DNA of 64,000 bases from the NCBI GenBank assembly GCA_963734055.1, contig CAVTFQ010000007.1, positions 434,001 to 498,000 on the forward strand, read 5' to 3'. The first letter of the stretch is position 1, and every line of letters starts with the position of its first letter. The translations under genes and the position numbers were made by a program. Positions 34,003 to 41,532 of the stretch are shown one piece after another. A model generated the notes under the pieces. It was given only the letters and a program-made list of their open reading frames with translations, was not told the DNA's origin and did no database searches. Source of the stretch: CAIWHR01 sp963734055. GTDB taxonomy: Bacteria; Pseudomonadota; Gammaproteobacteria; Burkholderiales; Casimicrobiaceae.

Positions 34003-35463
34003 GTGACCGATCTCTCCGAACCCGGAGCCGTGGTGCCCGTGGCCGAAGCGCGCCGCCTGCTGCTCGAGCCGGCCGGTCTCGACGACGCGCATCTCTCGCG
34101 CGTCCTCGCTTCGATCCACGCGCATGAAGTCGACTTTGCCGATCTCTATTTCCAGTATTCGCGAACCGAGAGCTGGAGTCTCGAGGAGGGCATCGTCAAG
34201 TCGGGCGCGTTCGCGATCGATCGCGGCGTCGGCATTCGCGCGGTTCACGGCGACAAGCAGGCATTTGCCTATTCGGACGATATCAGCCTGCTCGCGCTCG
34301 ACGAGGCGGCATCCGCGGCACGCGCGATCGGCCGCCAGGGGCAGTCCGCCCACTCGCAGATCGCACGGATCGGCGAGTCGCGCGCGCTCTACGTGCCCAG
34401 GGATCCGGTGCGCTCGCTGTCGGAAGACGCGAAGGTCTCGCTGCTGGAACGCCTGGAGCAGAGGGCCCGCTCGCTTGATCCGCGGGTCACGCAGGTGATG
34501 GCCTCGCTCGCCGGCGAATTCGAGGCGGTACTGATCGCGCGGAGCGACGGTTTCGTGGCGGCGGACGTGCGCCCGCTCGTCCGCGTGTCGCTGACCGTGA
34601 TCGTCGAGGAGAACGGACGGCGCGAACAGGGCTCGATGGGCGGCGGCGGCCGCTTCGACTACGACTATTTCACGGACGCCGTGCTCGAGGCGTACGCGAG
34701 GAAAGCGGTCGACCAGGCGGTGCTGAATCTCGGCGCGCGCGACGCTCCCGCCGGCACGATGACGGTGGTCCTCGGCCACGGCTGGCCCGGGATCCTGCTG
34801 CACGAGGCGATCGGCCATGGACTCGAGGGTGACTTCAACCGGAAGGGCACGAGCGCGTTCTCCGGCCGTGTCGGCCAGCGTGTCGCGGCTCCCGGCATCA
34901 CCGTCATCGACGACGGCACGATCGAGCGGCGGCGAGGCTCGCTCAACATCGACGACGAGGGGAACCCGACGCAGCGGACGGTGTTGATCGAAGACGGCAT
35001 CCTGAGAGGCTACATGCAGGATCGGCTCAACGCGGCGCTCATGGGGGTCGCCCCGACGGGCAATGGGCGGCGCGAGTCCTTCGCCTACCTGCCGATGCCG
35101 CGGATGACGAACACGATCATGCTCGCCGGCACGCACGATCCCGCCGAGATCCTGGGCTCGGTCGACGAGGGCATCTACGCCGCCAACTTCGCCGGCGGAC
35201 AGGTCGACATCACAAGCGGCAAGTTCGTGTTCTCGGCCGCGGAGGCATGGAAGATCGAGCGCGGAAAGCTCGCCTACCCGATCAAGGGAGCGACGCTCAT
35301 CGGCAACGGGCCCGACGCGCTCACGAAGGTGTCGATGGTCGGCCGCGACCTCGAGATGGATTCCGGGATCGGCACGTGCGGCAAGGACGGGCAGAGCGTT
35401 CCCGTCGGGGTGGGCCAGCCGACGTTGAAGATCGACGGGCTGACCGTGGGAGGCACGGGCTAG
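34003..35463 (+). CDS. tldD: Metalloprotease TldD
   Basis: 486 residues, close to E. coli TldD (481). The zinc motif is HEAIGHGLEGD (HExxxH, residues 267-272). The N-terminal SGAFAIDRGVGIRAVHGDKQ, AYSDDISLLALDEAA and the C-terminal GSVDEGIYAANFAGGQVDIT and MDSGIGTCGKDGQSVPVGVG are conserved in the family. TldD works with TldE/PmbA as a heterodimer that degrades unfolded peptides and matures some RiPPs. GTG at 34003 is chosen because AAAGGA lies 7 bases upstream and the N-terminus then matches the family. In many Betaproteobacteria tldD follows the nitrilase gene; here that gene is 10 kb away. Confidence 0.94.
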   Translation: MTDLSEPGAVVPVAEARRLLLEPAGLDDAHLSRVLASIHAHEVDFADLYFQYSRTESWSLEEGIVKSGAFAIDRGVGIRAVHGDKQAFAYSDDISLLALDEAASAARAIGRQGQSAHSQIARIGESRALYVPRDPVRSLSEDAKVSLLERLEQRARSLDPRVTQVMASLAGEFEAVLIARSDGFVAADVRPLVRVSLTVIVEENGRREQGSMGGGGRFDYDYFTDAVLEAYARKAVDQAVLNLGARDAPAGTMTVVLGHGWPGILLHEAIGHGLEGDFNRKGTSAFSGRVGQRVAAPGITVIDDGTIERRRGSLNIDDEGNPTQRTVLIEDGILRGYMQDRLNAALMGVAPTGNGRRESFAYLPMPRMTNTIMLAGTHDPAEILGSVDEGIYAANFAGGQVDITSGKFVFSAAEAWKIERGKLAYPIKGATLIGNGPDALTKVSMVGRDLEMDSGIGTCGKDGQSVPVGVGQPTLKIDGLTVGGTG

Positions 35464-35498
35464 CTGCGCGCCTCCGGCTCCGGGGCTTCGAGTCACTG

Positions 35499-35933
35499 CT
35501 AGTGCAGCGGCCCCTTGGGCTCGGTCGTCGGCACGGCCGGCGCAGCGGATGCGTGATGCATCACGATCCGCCACCCCGACGGCGTGCGCAGAAAGACGTT
35601 GGTGCAGATCGCGGCGCCGCGCGGGCTCCCGTCGCTGCCGAGCGTGATGTGCTCGACTGCGCTCTGCATCGCGAGGCCGACCGTCTCGATGACCACGACC
35701 TGGTCGAGCCGGAACGAGAGCCGCGTGTCGCCCGAGAACAGCTGCTCCCAGCCGGAGCGCACCGCGTCGTAGCCGACCATCCGCGCACCGCCGGGATGGA
35801 CGCAGACGATATCCTCGTCCTCCGCCCACGTCGCCATCATCGCGTCGAGGTCGCGCGCCTCGAACGCCTGGTAGAACGCGAGCGCGGCATCGGCCGGGGT
35901 CGTGTAGATCGGCGGCGTGCGGGCCTTGGCCAT
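35499..35933 (-). CDS. SnoaL/NTF2-like protein (DUF4440-type)
   Basis: 144 residues. The cone-shaped NTF2 fold is suggested by ADAALAFYQAFEARDLDAMM, WAEDEDIVCVHPGGARMVGY and WEQLFSGDTRLSFRLDQVVV, with the C-terminal strand WRIVMHHASA. Members of this group act as small isomerase-like or ligand-binding proteins, but most are uncharacterised. The start is the ATG at 35933. It lies 20 bases downstream of waaF on the same strand and converges on tldD. A function in the cell cannot be inferred from its neighbours. Confidence 0.82.
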   Translation of the reverse strand: MAKARTPPIYTTPADAALAFYQAFEARDLDAMMATWAEDEDIVCVHPGGARMVGYDAVRSGWEQLFSGDTRLSFRLDQVVVIETVGLAMQSAVEHITLGSDGSPRGAAICTNVFLRTPSGWRIVMHHASAAPAVPTTEPKGPLH

Positions 35934-35952
35934 GGCGGTGGCGCAGGGACGA

Positions 35953-37005
35953 TCAGGGGTCGGAAGCAGGCGGCCCGTCGGCGGTCTCCGTGGAGAGGAC
36001 GAGCTGCGCGAGATCATACACCGCGCGGGGCGCGAGATCGCGCATGCACCGGAAATGCCCGAGCGGACACTCCCGCTTGAAGCAGGGACTGCAGGCGATG
36101 TCGATCCTCGCGACCTGCGCCGCGCCGGACAGCGGCGGCGTGTAGACGGGCGACGACGATCCGAACAGCGCGACCATCGGCACCCCGACCGCCGCGGCGG
36201 CGTGCATCAGCCCCGAATCGTTGCTGACGACGATCGTGGCGAGCGAGAGCAGGTCGATCGCGGTGCCGAGATCGGTGTTTCCGGTCAGGTCGCGCATCTG
36301 CCGCCCCGATTCCCCCGCCGCCTGCAGCACCGATTCGGCCGCCAGCCGGTCGTTGGGAGATCCGACGAGCCACACCTGCAGCCCGTCCGCCATCAGCCGC
36401 GCCGCGAGCTCCGCGAAATGCGTCGGCGGCCAGCGCTTGGCGGGCCCGTATTCCGCGCCCGGGCACAGGATGGCGGTCTTCCGATCGAACCGAAGCCGCA
36501 GCGCACGCACCGCGGCGGAACGGTTCGCGAGGTCGGGGACGAGCACCGGGCGCGGCGGGAGGGGCACGAGCTCGCCGGGGGTCACCGCCAGCGCAGCAAA
36601 GCGATCGACGAGGCGCGGCAGCGCCTTGCGATCGAGGCGGCGGACGTCGTTCAGGAGCCCGTACCGGCCTTCGCCGCGATAGCCGGTGCGTCGCGGGATC
36701 CGCGCGAGCCAGGGGACCAGCGCGGACTTCCACGAGTTGGGCAGCACGATGGCGCGCGTGTAGCCGTTGCCCGCGAGCTCGCGCGCGAGCCTCTTGCGGG
36801 CGCGCCAGTCGAGGCGACCGTGCGCGATCGGTGACACGACGACGCGACCCACTCCGCGCATCCGCGCGAAGACCGGCGCGCACCACGTCGGCGCGAGGAC
36901 GTCGACGATCGGCGTCGTGTACGGGTCGCGCACCAGCGCGATCAGCGGCTCCGAGAGGATCGCGTCGCCGATCCAGGCCGGCGCGACGATCAGGATCCGT
37001 TCCAT
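35953..37005 (-). CDS. waaF: Lipopolysaccharide heptosyltransferase II
   Basis: 350 residues. It is a glycosyltransferase family 9 protein with ILIVAPAWIGDAILSEPLIA at the N-terminus, LPNSWKSALVPWLARIPRR, CPGAEYGPAKRWPPTHFAEL and VVSNDSGLMHAAAAVGVPMV. These match WaaF closely. It adds the second heptose to the inner core of lipopolysaccharide on the cytoplasmic face of the inner membrane. ATG at 37005 is preferred over the GTG immediately before it. Position next to the zinc-finger gene and ilvE is conserved in Betaproteobacteria, though hairpin element D now separates it from them. Confidence 0.93.
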   Translation of the reverse strand: MERILIVAPAWIGDAILSEPLIALVRDPYTTPIVDVLAPTWCAPVFARMRGVGRVVVSPIAHGRLDWRARKRLARELAGNGYTRAIVLPNSWKSALVPWLARIPRRTGYRGEGRYGLLNDVRRLDRKALPRLVDRFAALAVTPGELVPLPPRPVLVPDLANRSAAVRALRLRFDRKTAILCPGAEYGPAKRWPPTHFAELAARLMADGLQVWLVGSPNDRLAAESVLQAAGESGRQMRDLTGNTDLGTAIDLLSLATIVVSNDSGLMHAAAAVGVPMVALFGSSSPVYTPPLSGAAQVARIDIACSPCFKRECPLGHFRCMRDLAPRAVYDLAQLVLSTETADGPPASDP

Positions 37006-37047
37006 CACCCGGTCGGGGTCCGCGTCCGGGGCGCCGGCATTGTCTTG

Positions 37048-37315
37048 TTAGAACCTATCCCACAATCCACGGGTGCGACGGGAATCACCGGGCCGCAGTT
37101 CCAGGTGCGAGGAGCGCCGTTTGGCGGGCCCAAACAAGCGACGAGTAACGCCGAAATGCGGCCCCGGGGACTCCGTCCCTTCGGGTTGCGGTCGGAAAGC
37201 CTGGCCGCTTTGTTGCTCGTCATTGCGTAGGCATTGCTACGCTGCTTCCTCGCACCGTGCGGCCGGGCTTTCCGACCGCAACGCATCCCGCGGCTGATTG
37301 TGAGGTACGTTCTAA
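37048..37315. repeat. Hairpin element D: 268-bp dispersed repeat with inverted ends
   Basis: Left end TTAGAACCTATCCCACAATC (37048-37067) and the inverse of 37296-37315 agree at 17 of 20 positions. Inside are CTCCGTCCCTTCGGGTTGCGG-like and CGCAACGCAT segments shared with element A, and a GCGGTCGGAAAG / CTTTCCGACCGC stem (37181-37192 and 37268-37279). The left third also aligns with element A (CGCAGTTC.AGG.GCGAG, AGTAAC.C.GAA.TGCG). The right end TTAG (read on the minus strand) provides the stop codon of the zinc-finger gene. It fills the gap between waaF and that gene. Confidence 0.75.
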
Positions 37316-37512
37316 TGTCCGCTGTCCACGAGCGGGCCGCCTTCGAGCCGGTAGCGCGTCCCGCAATAGGGGCACATCGCCTCGCCGGTGTCGGCGACGT
37401 CGAGATACACCCGCGGGTGGCTCGACCACAGCGGCATCCGCGGGTTCGGGCAGTAGACCGGCAGGTCCCGGGGACTCACGACGACGGCTCGCGTTTCGCG
37501 GACTTCGGCCAT
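37312..37512 (-). CDS. Small zinc-finger protein (zf-CHCC, NDUFS6-like)
   Basis: 66 residues. The pattern VYCPNPRMPLWSSHPRVYLD followed by MCPYCGTRYRLEGG gives the C-H-C-C zinc ligands of the zf-CHCC family, which is related to the mitochondrial complex I subunit NDUFS6. The bacterial function is not established. The second of two adjacent ATG codons (37512) is chosen because GGAGG is then 5 bases upstream. It lies between ilvE and waaF, where this family is regularly found in Betaproteobacteria. Its TAG stop is inside the end of hairpin element D. Confidence 0.9.
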   Translation of the reverse strand: MAEVRETRAVVVSPRDLPVYCPNPRMPLWSSHPRVYLDVADTGEAMCPYCGTRYRLEGGPLVDSGH

Positions 37513-37634
37513 CATGGCCTCCGCCGCGGCGGCGGCCTGCGATGCTGCTCGGGGTCGGCCATCGCAATCGCGCGCGGACGCGCCCTGCGTTGCGGCCTCC
37601 GCGCGGTTGGACGTTCATCGTTGCGCCGCGGGGG

Positions 37635-37691
37635 CGGCCGCCGCCCGCGCTCGCAGACGCGCCCTGCGGGCCTTGGCTCCGCCCTGCTCGC
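37635..37691 (-). repeat. GC-rich 57-bp dispersed repeat, copy 3
   Basis: Inverse copy of the repeat at 31120-31176 with two substitutions. It begins 29 bases after the ilvE stop and occupies the middle of the 208-base gap before the zinc-finger gene. As with copy 1 it lies between genes that are otherwise expected to be cotranscribed. Confidence 0.7.
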
Positions 37692-37720
37692 GCAGGCATC
37701 CTCGGCTTCGCCCCGCGCGC

Positions 37721-38650
37721 TCATGCGTACACCTTCGTGAGCCACGACATCCGTTTCGGGTTGCGGCCGTTCACGGTGTCGAAGAAGAGCGATTGCAGCT
37801 TCGTCGTGACCGGGCCGCGCCGGCCTTCGCCGATCGGCCGGTTGTCGTATTCGCGGATCGGCGTCACTTCGGCGGCGGTGCCGGTGAAGAACGCCTCGTC
37901 GGCGATGTAGACCTCGTCGCGCGTGATCCGCCGCTCGATCACGGGGATGCCGAGCTCCTCCGCGAACGTGATGATCGTGCTCCGCGTGATGCCGTTGAGC
38001 GCGCCGCCCGAGAGGTCCGGCGTGTGGAGCTTGCCGTCGCGGACGATGAACAGGTTCTCGCCGGAGCCCTGGCAGACGAATCCCTGCGGGTCGAGCAGCA
38101 TCGCCTCCTCGTAGCCGTCGTGCGTCGCTTCCTGGTTCGCGAGGATCGAGACCGCGTAGTTGCAGACCGCCTTCGCGTTGCACATCGTGATGTTGGGGTG
38201 GTGATGCGTGAACGACGAGGTCTTGACGCGGATTCCCTTCTCGAGGCCGTCGGCGCCGAGGTATGCGCCCCACGGCCAGACGGCGATGGCCACACGCACC
38301 GGGTTCGACTTCGCAGCGACGCCCATCGCGTGCGAGCCGTAGAACACGAGCGGCCGCAGGTAGCAGGAGTCGAGCTTGTTGTCGCGGACGCAGGCCATCT
38401 GCGCCGCGTCGATCTCGTCCTTCGTGTAGGGGATCTTCATGGCGAAGATCTGTGCCGAGCGGAACAGGCGGTCCGTGTGGTCGCGCAGCCGGAAGATCGC
38501 GGCTCCGTCGGTCGTCTTGTACGCGCGCACGCCCTCGAAGACCCCGAGGCCGTAGTGAAGCGTGTGCGTGAGGACGTGCGTCGTCGCGTCGCGCCATGGC
38601 ACCATCTTGCCGTCGTACCAGATCCAGCCATCGCGGTCGGCCATGGACAT
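37721..38650 (-). CDS. ilvE: Branched-chain amino acid aminotransferase
   Basis: 309 residues. It is a fold type IV PLP enzyme: DGKMVPWRDATTHVLTHTLH, YGLGVFEGVRAYKT, the PLP Lys in NAKAVCNYAVSILA (near residue 160) and EAMLLDPQGFVCQGSGENLF. GITRSTIITFAEELGI and EAFFTGTAAEVTPI complete the family. It transfers amino groups between glutamate and the oxo-acids of Leu, Ile and Val in the cytoplasm. ATG at 38650 is chosen with GGGAGA upstream at 7 bases. The gene sits between glnE and the zinc-finger/waaF genes on the minus strand. Confidence 0.95.
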   Translation of the reverse strand: MSMADRDGWIWYDGKMVPWRDATTHVLTHTLHYGLGVFEGVRAYKTTDGAAIFRLRDHTDRLFRSAQIFAMKIPYTKDEIDAAQMACVRDNKLDSCYLRPLVFYGSHAMGVAAKSNPVRVAIAVWPWGAYLGADGLEKGIRVKTSSFTHHHPNITMCNAKAVCNYAVSILANQEATHDGYEEAMLLDPQGFVCQGSGENLFIVRDGKLHTPDLSGGALNGITRSTIITFAEELGIPVIERRITRDEVYIADEAFFTGTAAEVTPIREYDNRPIGEGRRGPVTTKLQSLFFDTVNGRNPKRMSWLTKVYA

Positions 38651-38717
38651 CGCGGGGTCTCCCTGTCGTGCGAAAGCATCGATTTTACCCGATCCCCCCA
38701 TCGGGCCCGCCGCGGCG

Positions 38718-41444
38718 TCAGGCGCGCGGGCTGCCGAACAGACGGGCCCAGAGCGCGGAAACCGCACCGCGCCGCCCTTCCTGCGGGGCCGGTTCGACGC
38801 GGGCGTGGGGTGCACCGGTCAGCCGCACCTGGTGCTGCAGGCGGCGGAACTCGCGGTAGGCGTCGGTGGCGGCGGCGCCGAGCGCCGAGGGGATGAGCGC
38901 GAGCTCGCCCGCGATGCCGAGAAGGGCGATGTTGCCAAGGTTCCTGGTCAGCCCCGGATGATCGTGCGCGTGCGCCAGGACGAGGTACTGCACGGCGAAC
39001 TCGACGTCGACCATGCCGCCGACGTCGTGCTTGAGGTCGAAGAGCGCGGTGCGGTTCGGATGACCGACGGCCATCTTGCGCCGCATCTCGACCACGTCGG
39101 CGGCGAGCCGCCCGCGGTCGCGCCGCGCGCGCAGGATCGCCTCGCGCTCCGCTTCGAACGCGGCACCGATCGTCGCGTCGCCGGCGACGAAGCGGGCGCG
39201 CGTCAGCGCCTGGTGCTCCCACGTCCAGGCGTGCTCGCGCTGGTAGCGGCAAAACGATGCGAGCGACGACGCCATCAAGCCGGCGGCGCCGTCGGGACGC
39301 AGGCGCACGTCGATGTCGTACAGCGTCCCGGCGGCGGTCGTTGCGGTGAGCCACGTGATCATCCGCTGCGCGAGCCGCGCGTAGCGCTCGGGCGCGGCCT
39401 CTTCGGCGTCATCGTGGAGGAACACGAGGTCGAGGTCGGACGCGTAGCCGAGCTCCTTTCCGCCGAGTCTCCCGTAGCCGACGACGGCGAATTTCGGCGG
39501 CGCCTCGGCGCGTCCGCCCATCTGCGCCCACACGGCGGCGAGCGTGGCCGCGAGGATCACGTCGGCGAGCGCCGAGAGGTGATCGGCGAGGCGCTCGACG
39601 GTCAGGAGCCCGGCGAGATCCTGGGCGAGGAGGCGGAACGCTTGCGCCTGGCGGAAGTGGCGGAGCGCGTCCATCTGCCGCTCGGCGTCCCCGCGGTGAT
39701 CGTGCATGAGGCGCGCAAGTTCCTCCCGCCAGGCGTCCCAATCCGGCGCCGCGAGCAGAACCCGCGCATCGAGGAGCTCGTCGAGCAGCAGCGGATGGCG
39801 GGTGAGGTAATCGGCGGCCCAGCTCGATGCGCCCATGAGCTGCGCGAGGCGCGGCAGCACGGGCGGGTGCTCCGCGAGAAGCGCGAGGTAGGCGCTGCGG
39901 CGGGTCACGGAACCCAGAAGATCGAACAGCCGTTGAAACACCGCCCGTGATGTCGCCCCCTCGATGCGTTCGGTCGCCGCGACGCGCAGGAGCCTCGGCA
40001 CCAGGTCGTCGACCCGCTGCTGCGAGAGCGCCGGCAGCGCGACATAGCGGCCGCTCGCGCGGAAGCGTGCGAGCTCGCCCGCGAGCCCCGTCGGATCGTC
40101 GAATCCGGCGCGGGCGAGCGTGTCCTGCGCGGCGGCATCGCCGAGGTCCCCGCGCCAGAGCGCCGCGAGCGGGGCCAGCGCGTCCGGTGCACCGGTGCCG
40201 GGTTCGGCCCGCTCGGCAATCGCAGCGCCGCCGAACGCTGCATCGAACTGCGCGCTCACCGCGTCGCGATGACGCGCGAGCGCGCGCTCGAACTGGTCCA
40301 GATCGGGAAAGCCTGCCGCTCGCGCAAGCGCGTCCCGCTCGCCGCGCTCGGCGGGCAGGAGCTGGGTCTGACGGTCGTCCCGGTACTGGAGCCGGTGCTC
40401 GATGTTGCGCAGGAAAACATAGGCCGCCGCCAGCGATTCGGCCGCTGCATCGGGCAGGAGACGCCGCGCGGCGACCGTGGCGAGCGCTGCTCGCGTGCTG
40501 CGGACGCGGAGCGCGGCCTCGCGGCCACCGCGCACGATCTGCAGGGCCTGCACGATGAACTCGATCTCGCGAATGCCGCCGGGGCCGAGCTTGAGATCCG
40601 GCGCGTAGTCGCGGCGCTTCACCTGCTCTCGGATCTGGCGGTGGATGTCCCGCAGTCCCTCGTAGGCGTCGTAGTCGAGGTACTTGCGGAAGACGAACGG
40701 CGTCACTTGCGCCATGAGCTCGTCGTGGCGGCCGCCGGTAAGCGGTCGCGCCTTGAGCCACGCGTAGCGCTCCCACGCGCGGCCTTGCGTGATCAGGTAC
40801 TGCTCCAGCGCCGCGAAGGGCGCGGTGAGCGGTCCACTCTCGCCGTAGGGGCGGAGTCGCATGTCGACGCGAAACACGAAGCCTTCCGCGGTCACGTCGC
40901 CGAGCGCTCCGATTACGCGGCGACCGAGCTTGTCGAAGAACTCGCGGTTCGATACGGGGTGCGCGCCATCGGTTTCGCCGTCGTCGGGATACACGAAGAC
41001 GAGGTCGATGTCGGACGAGACGTTGAGTTCCCCGCCGCCGAGCTTGCCCATTCCGACGACGACCAGTTCCTGCGCCGTGCCGCGCTCGTCGCGTGGCTCG
41101 CCGTGGACCGCCGCGAGCGCCCGGTGGTGCGTCGCCACCGCGGCGGCGAGCGAAGTCTCGGCCAGCGCCGTCATCGTCCGGCAGACTTCGTCGAGATCCG
41201 CCCGTTTCGTGAGGTCGCGCGCAAGCACGAGCAGCAGCGTGCGTCGCCGAAGCGTCCTCAGTGCCGGCGCGAGCTGCTCGCCGTCGGCACCGGCGACGAA
41301 CTCGGCGAGGGCCGAATCGGCACCGTCGGCGGGCGCGTCGATGCGCGCGGCCAGCCAATCGGCATCCTCCGGGTGCGCAGCGAGCGACTGCGTCGCGAAA
41401 CGGCTGTAGGTAAGGGCGGCGGCGAGGTCGCGGTCGAGGCCCAT
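38718..41444 (-). CDS. glnE: Bifunctional glutamine synthetase adenylyltransferase/deadenylyltransferase
   Basis: 908 residues with two nucleotidyltransferase domains. The first, GMGKLGGGELNVSSDIDLVF (near residues 131-150), corresponds to the deadenylylating half. The second, GYGRLGGKELGYASDLDLVF (near 654-673), corresponds to the adenylylating half. Both keep the G-G and DxD metal-binding residues. GPGGIREIEFIVQALQIVRG and GGMVDVEFAVQYLVL are the associated conserved segments. GlnE turns glutamine synthetase off and on in response to PII (glnB, 27822). ATG at 41444 is chosen; a longer reading to 41531 would run into the divergent yhdP start. Confidence 0.95.
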   Translation of the reverse strand: MGLDRDLAAALTYSRFATQSLAAHPEDADWLAARIDAPADGADSALAEFVAGADGEQLAPALRTLRRRTLLLVLARDLTKRADLDEVCRTMTALAETSLAAAVATHHRALAAVHGEPRDERGTAQELVVVGMGKLGGGELNVSSDIDLVFVYPDDGETDGAHPVSNREFFDKLGRRVIGALGDVTAEGFVFRVDMRLRPYGESGPLTAPFAALEQYLITQGRAWERYAWLKARPLTGGRHDELMAQVTPFVFRKYLDYDAYEGLRDIHRQIREQVKRRDYAPDLKLGPGGIREIEFIVQALQIVRGGREAALRVRSTRAALATVAARRLLPDAAAESLAAAYVFLRNIEHRLQYRDDRQTQLLPAERGERDALARAAGFPDLDQFERALARHRDAVSAQFDAAFGGAAIAERAEPGTGAPDALAPLAALWRGDLGDAAAQDTLARAGFDDPTGLAGELARFRASGRYVALPALSQQRVDDLVPRLLRVAATERIEGATSRAVFQRLFDLLGSVTRRSAYLALLAEHPPVLPRLAQLMGASSWAADYLTRHPLLLDELLDARVLLAAPDWDAWREELARLMHDHRGDAERQMDALRHFRQAQAFRLLAQDLAGLLTVERLADHLSALADVILAATLAAVWAQMGGRAEAPPKFAVVGYGRLGGKELGYASDLDLVFLHDDAEEAAPERYARLAQRMITWLTATTAAGTLYDIDVRLRPDGAAGLMASSLASFCRYQREHAWTWEHQALTRARFVAGDATIGAAFEAEREAILRARRDRGRLAADVVEMRRKMAVGHPNRTALFDLKHDVGGMVDVEFAVQYLVLAHAHDHPGLTRNLGNIALLGIAGELALIPSALGAAATDAYREFRRLQHQVRLTGAPHARVEPAPQEGRRGAVSALWARLFGSPRA

Positions 41445-41507
41445 GCGGGACGGACGAGAGACCCACTCGCCGCGCGGGTCGAACGCGGGCGAGGGGCGGG
41501 TATCCGA

Positions 41508-41513
41508 TACAAT
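41508..41513 (+). promoter_or_regulatory. -10-like TACAAT box upstream of yhdP
   Basis: TACAAT sits 19 bases before the ATG at 41533. It overlaps an alternative ATG at 41512, which argues against that earlier start. The -35 region is not recognisable. Confidence 0.35.
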
Positions 41514-41532
41514 GCAGACGATCCCGTCCATT

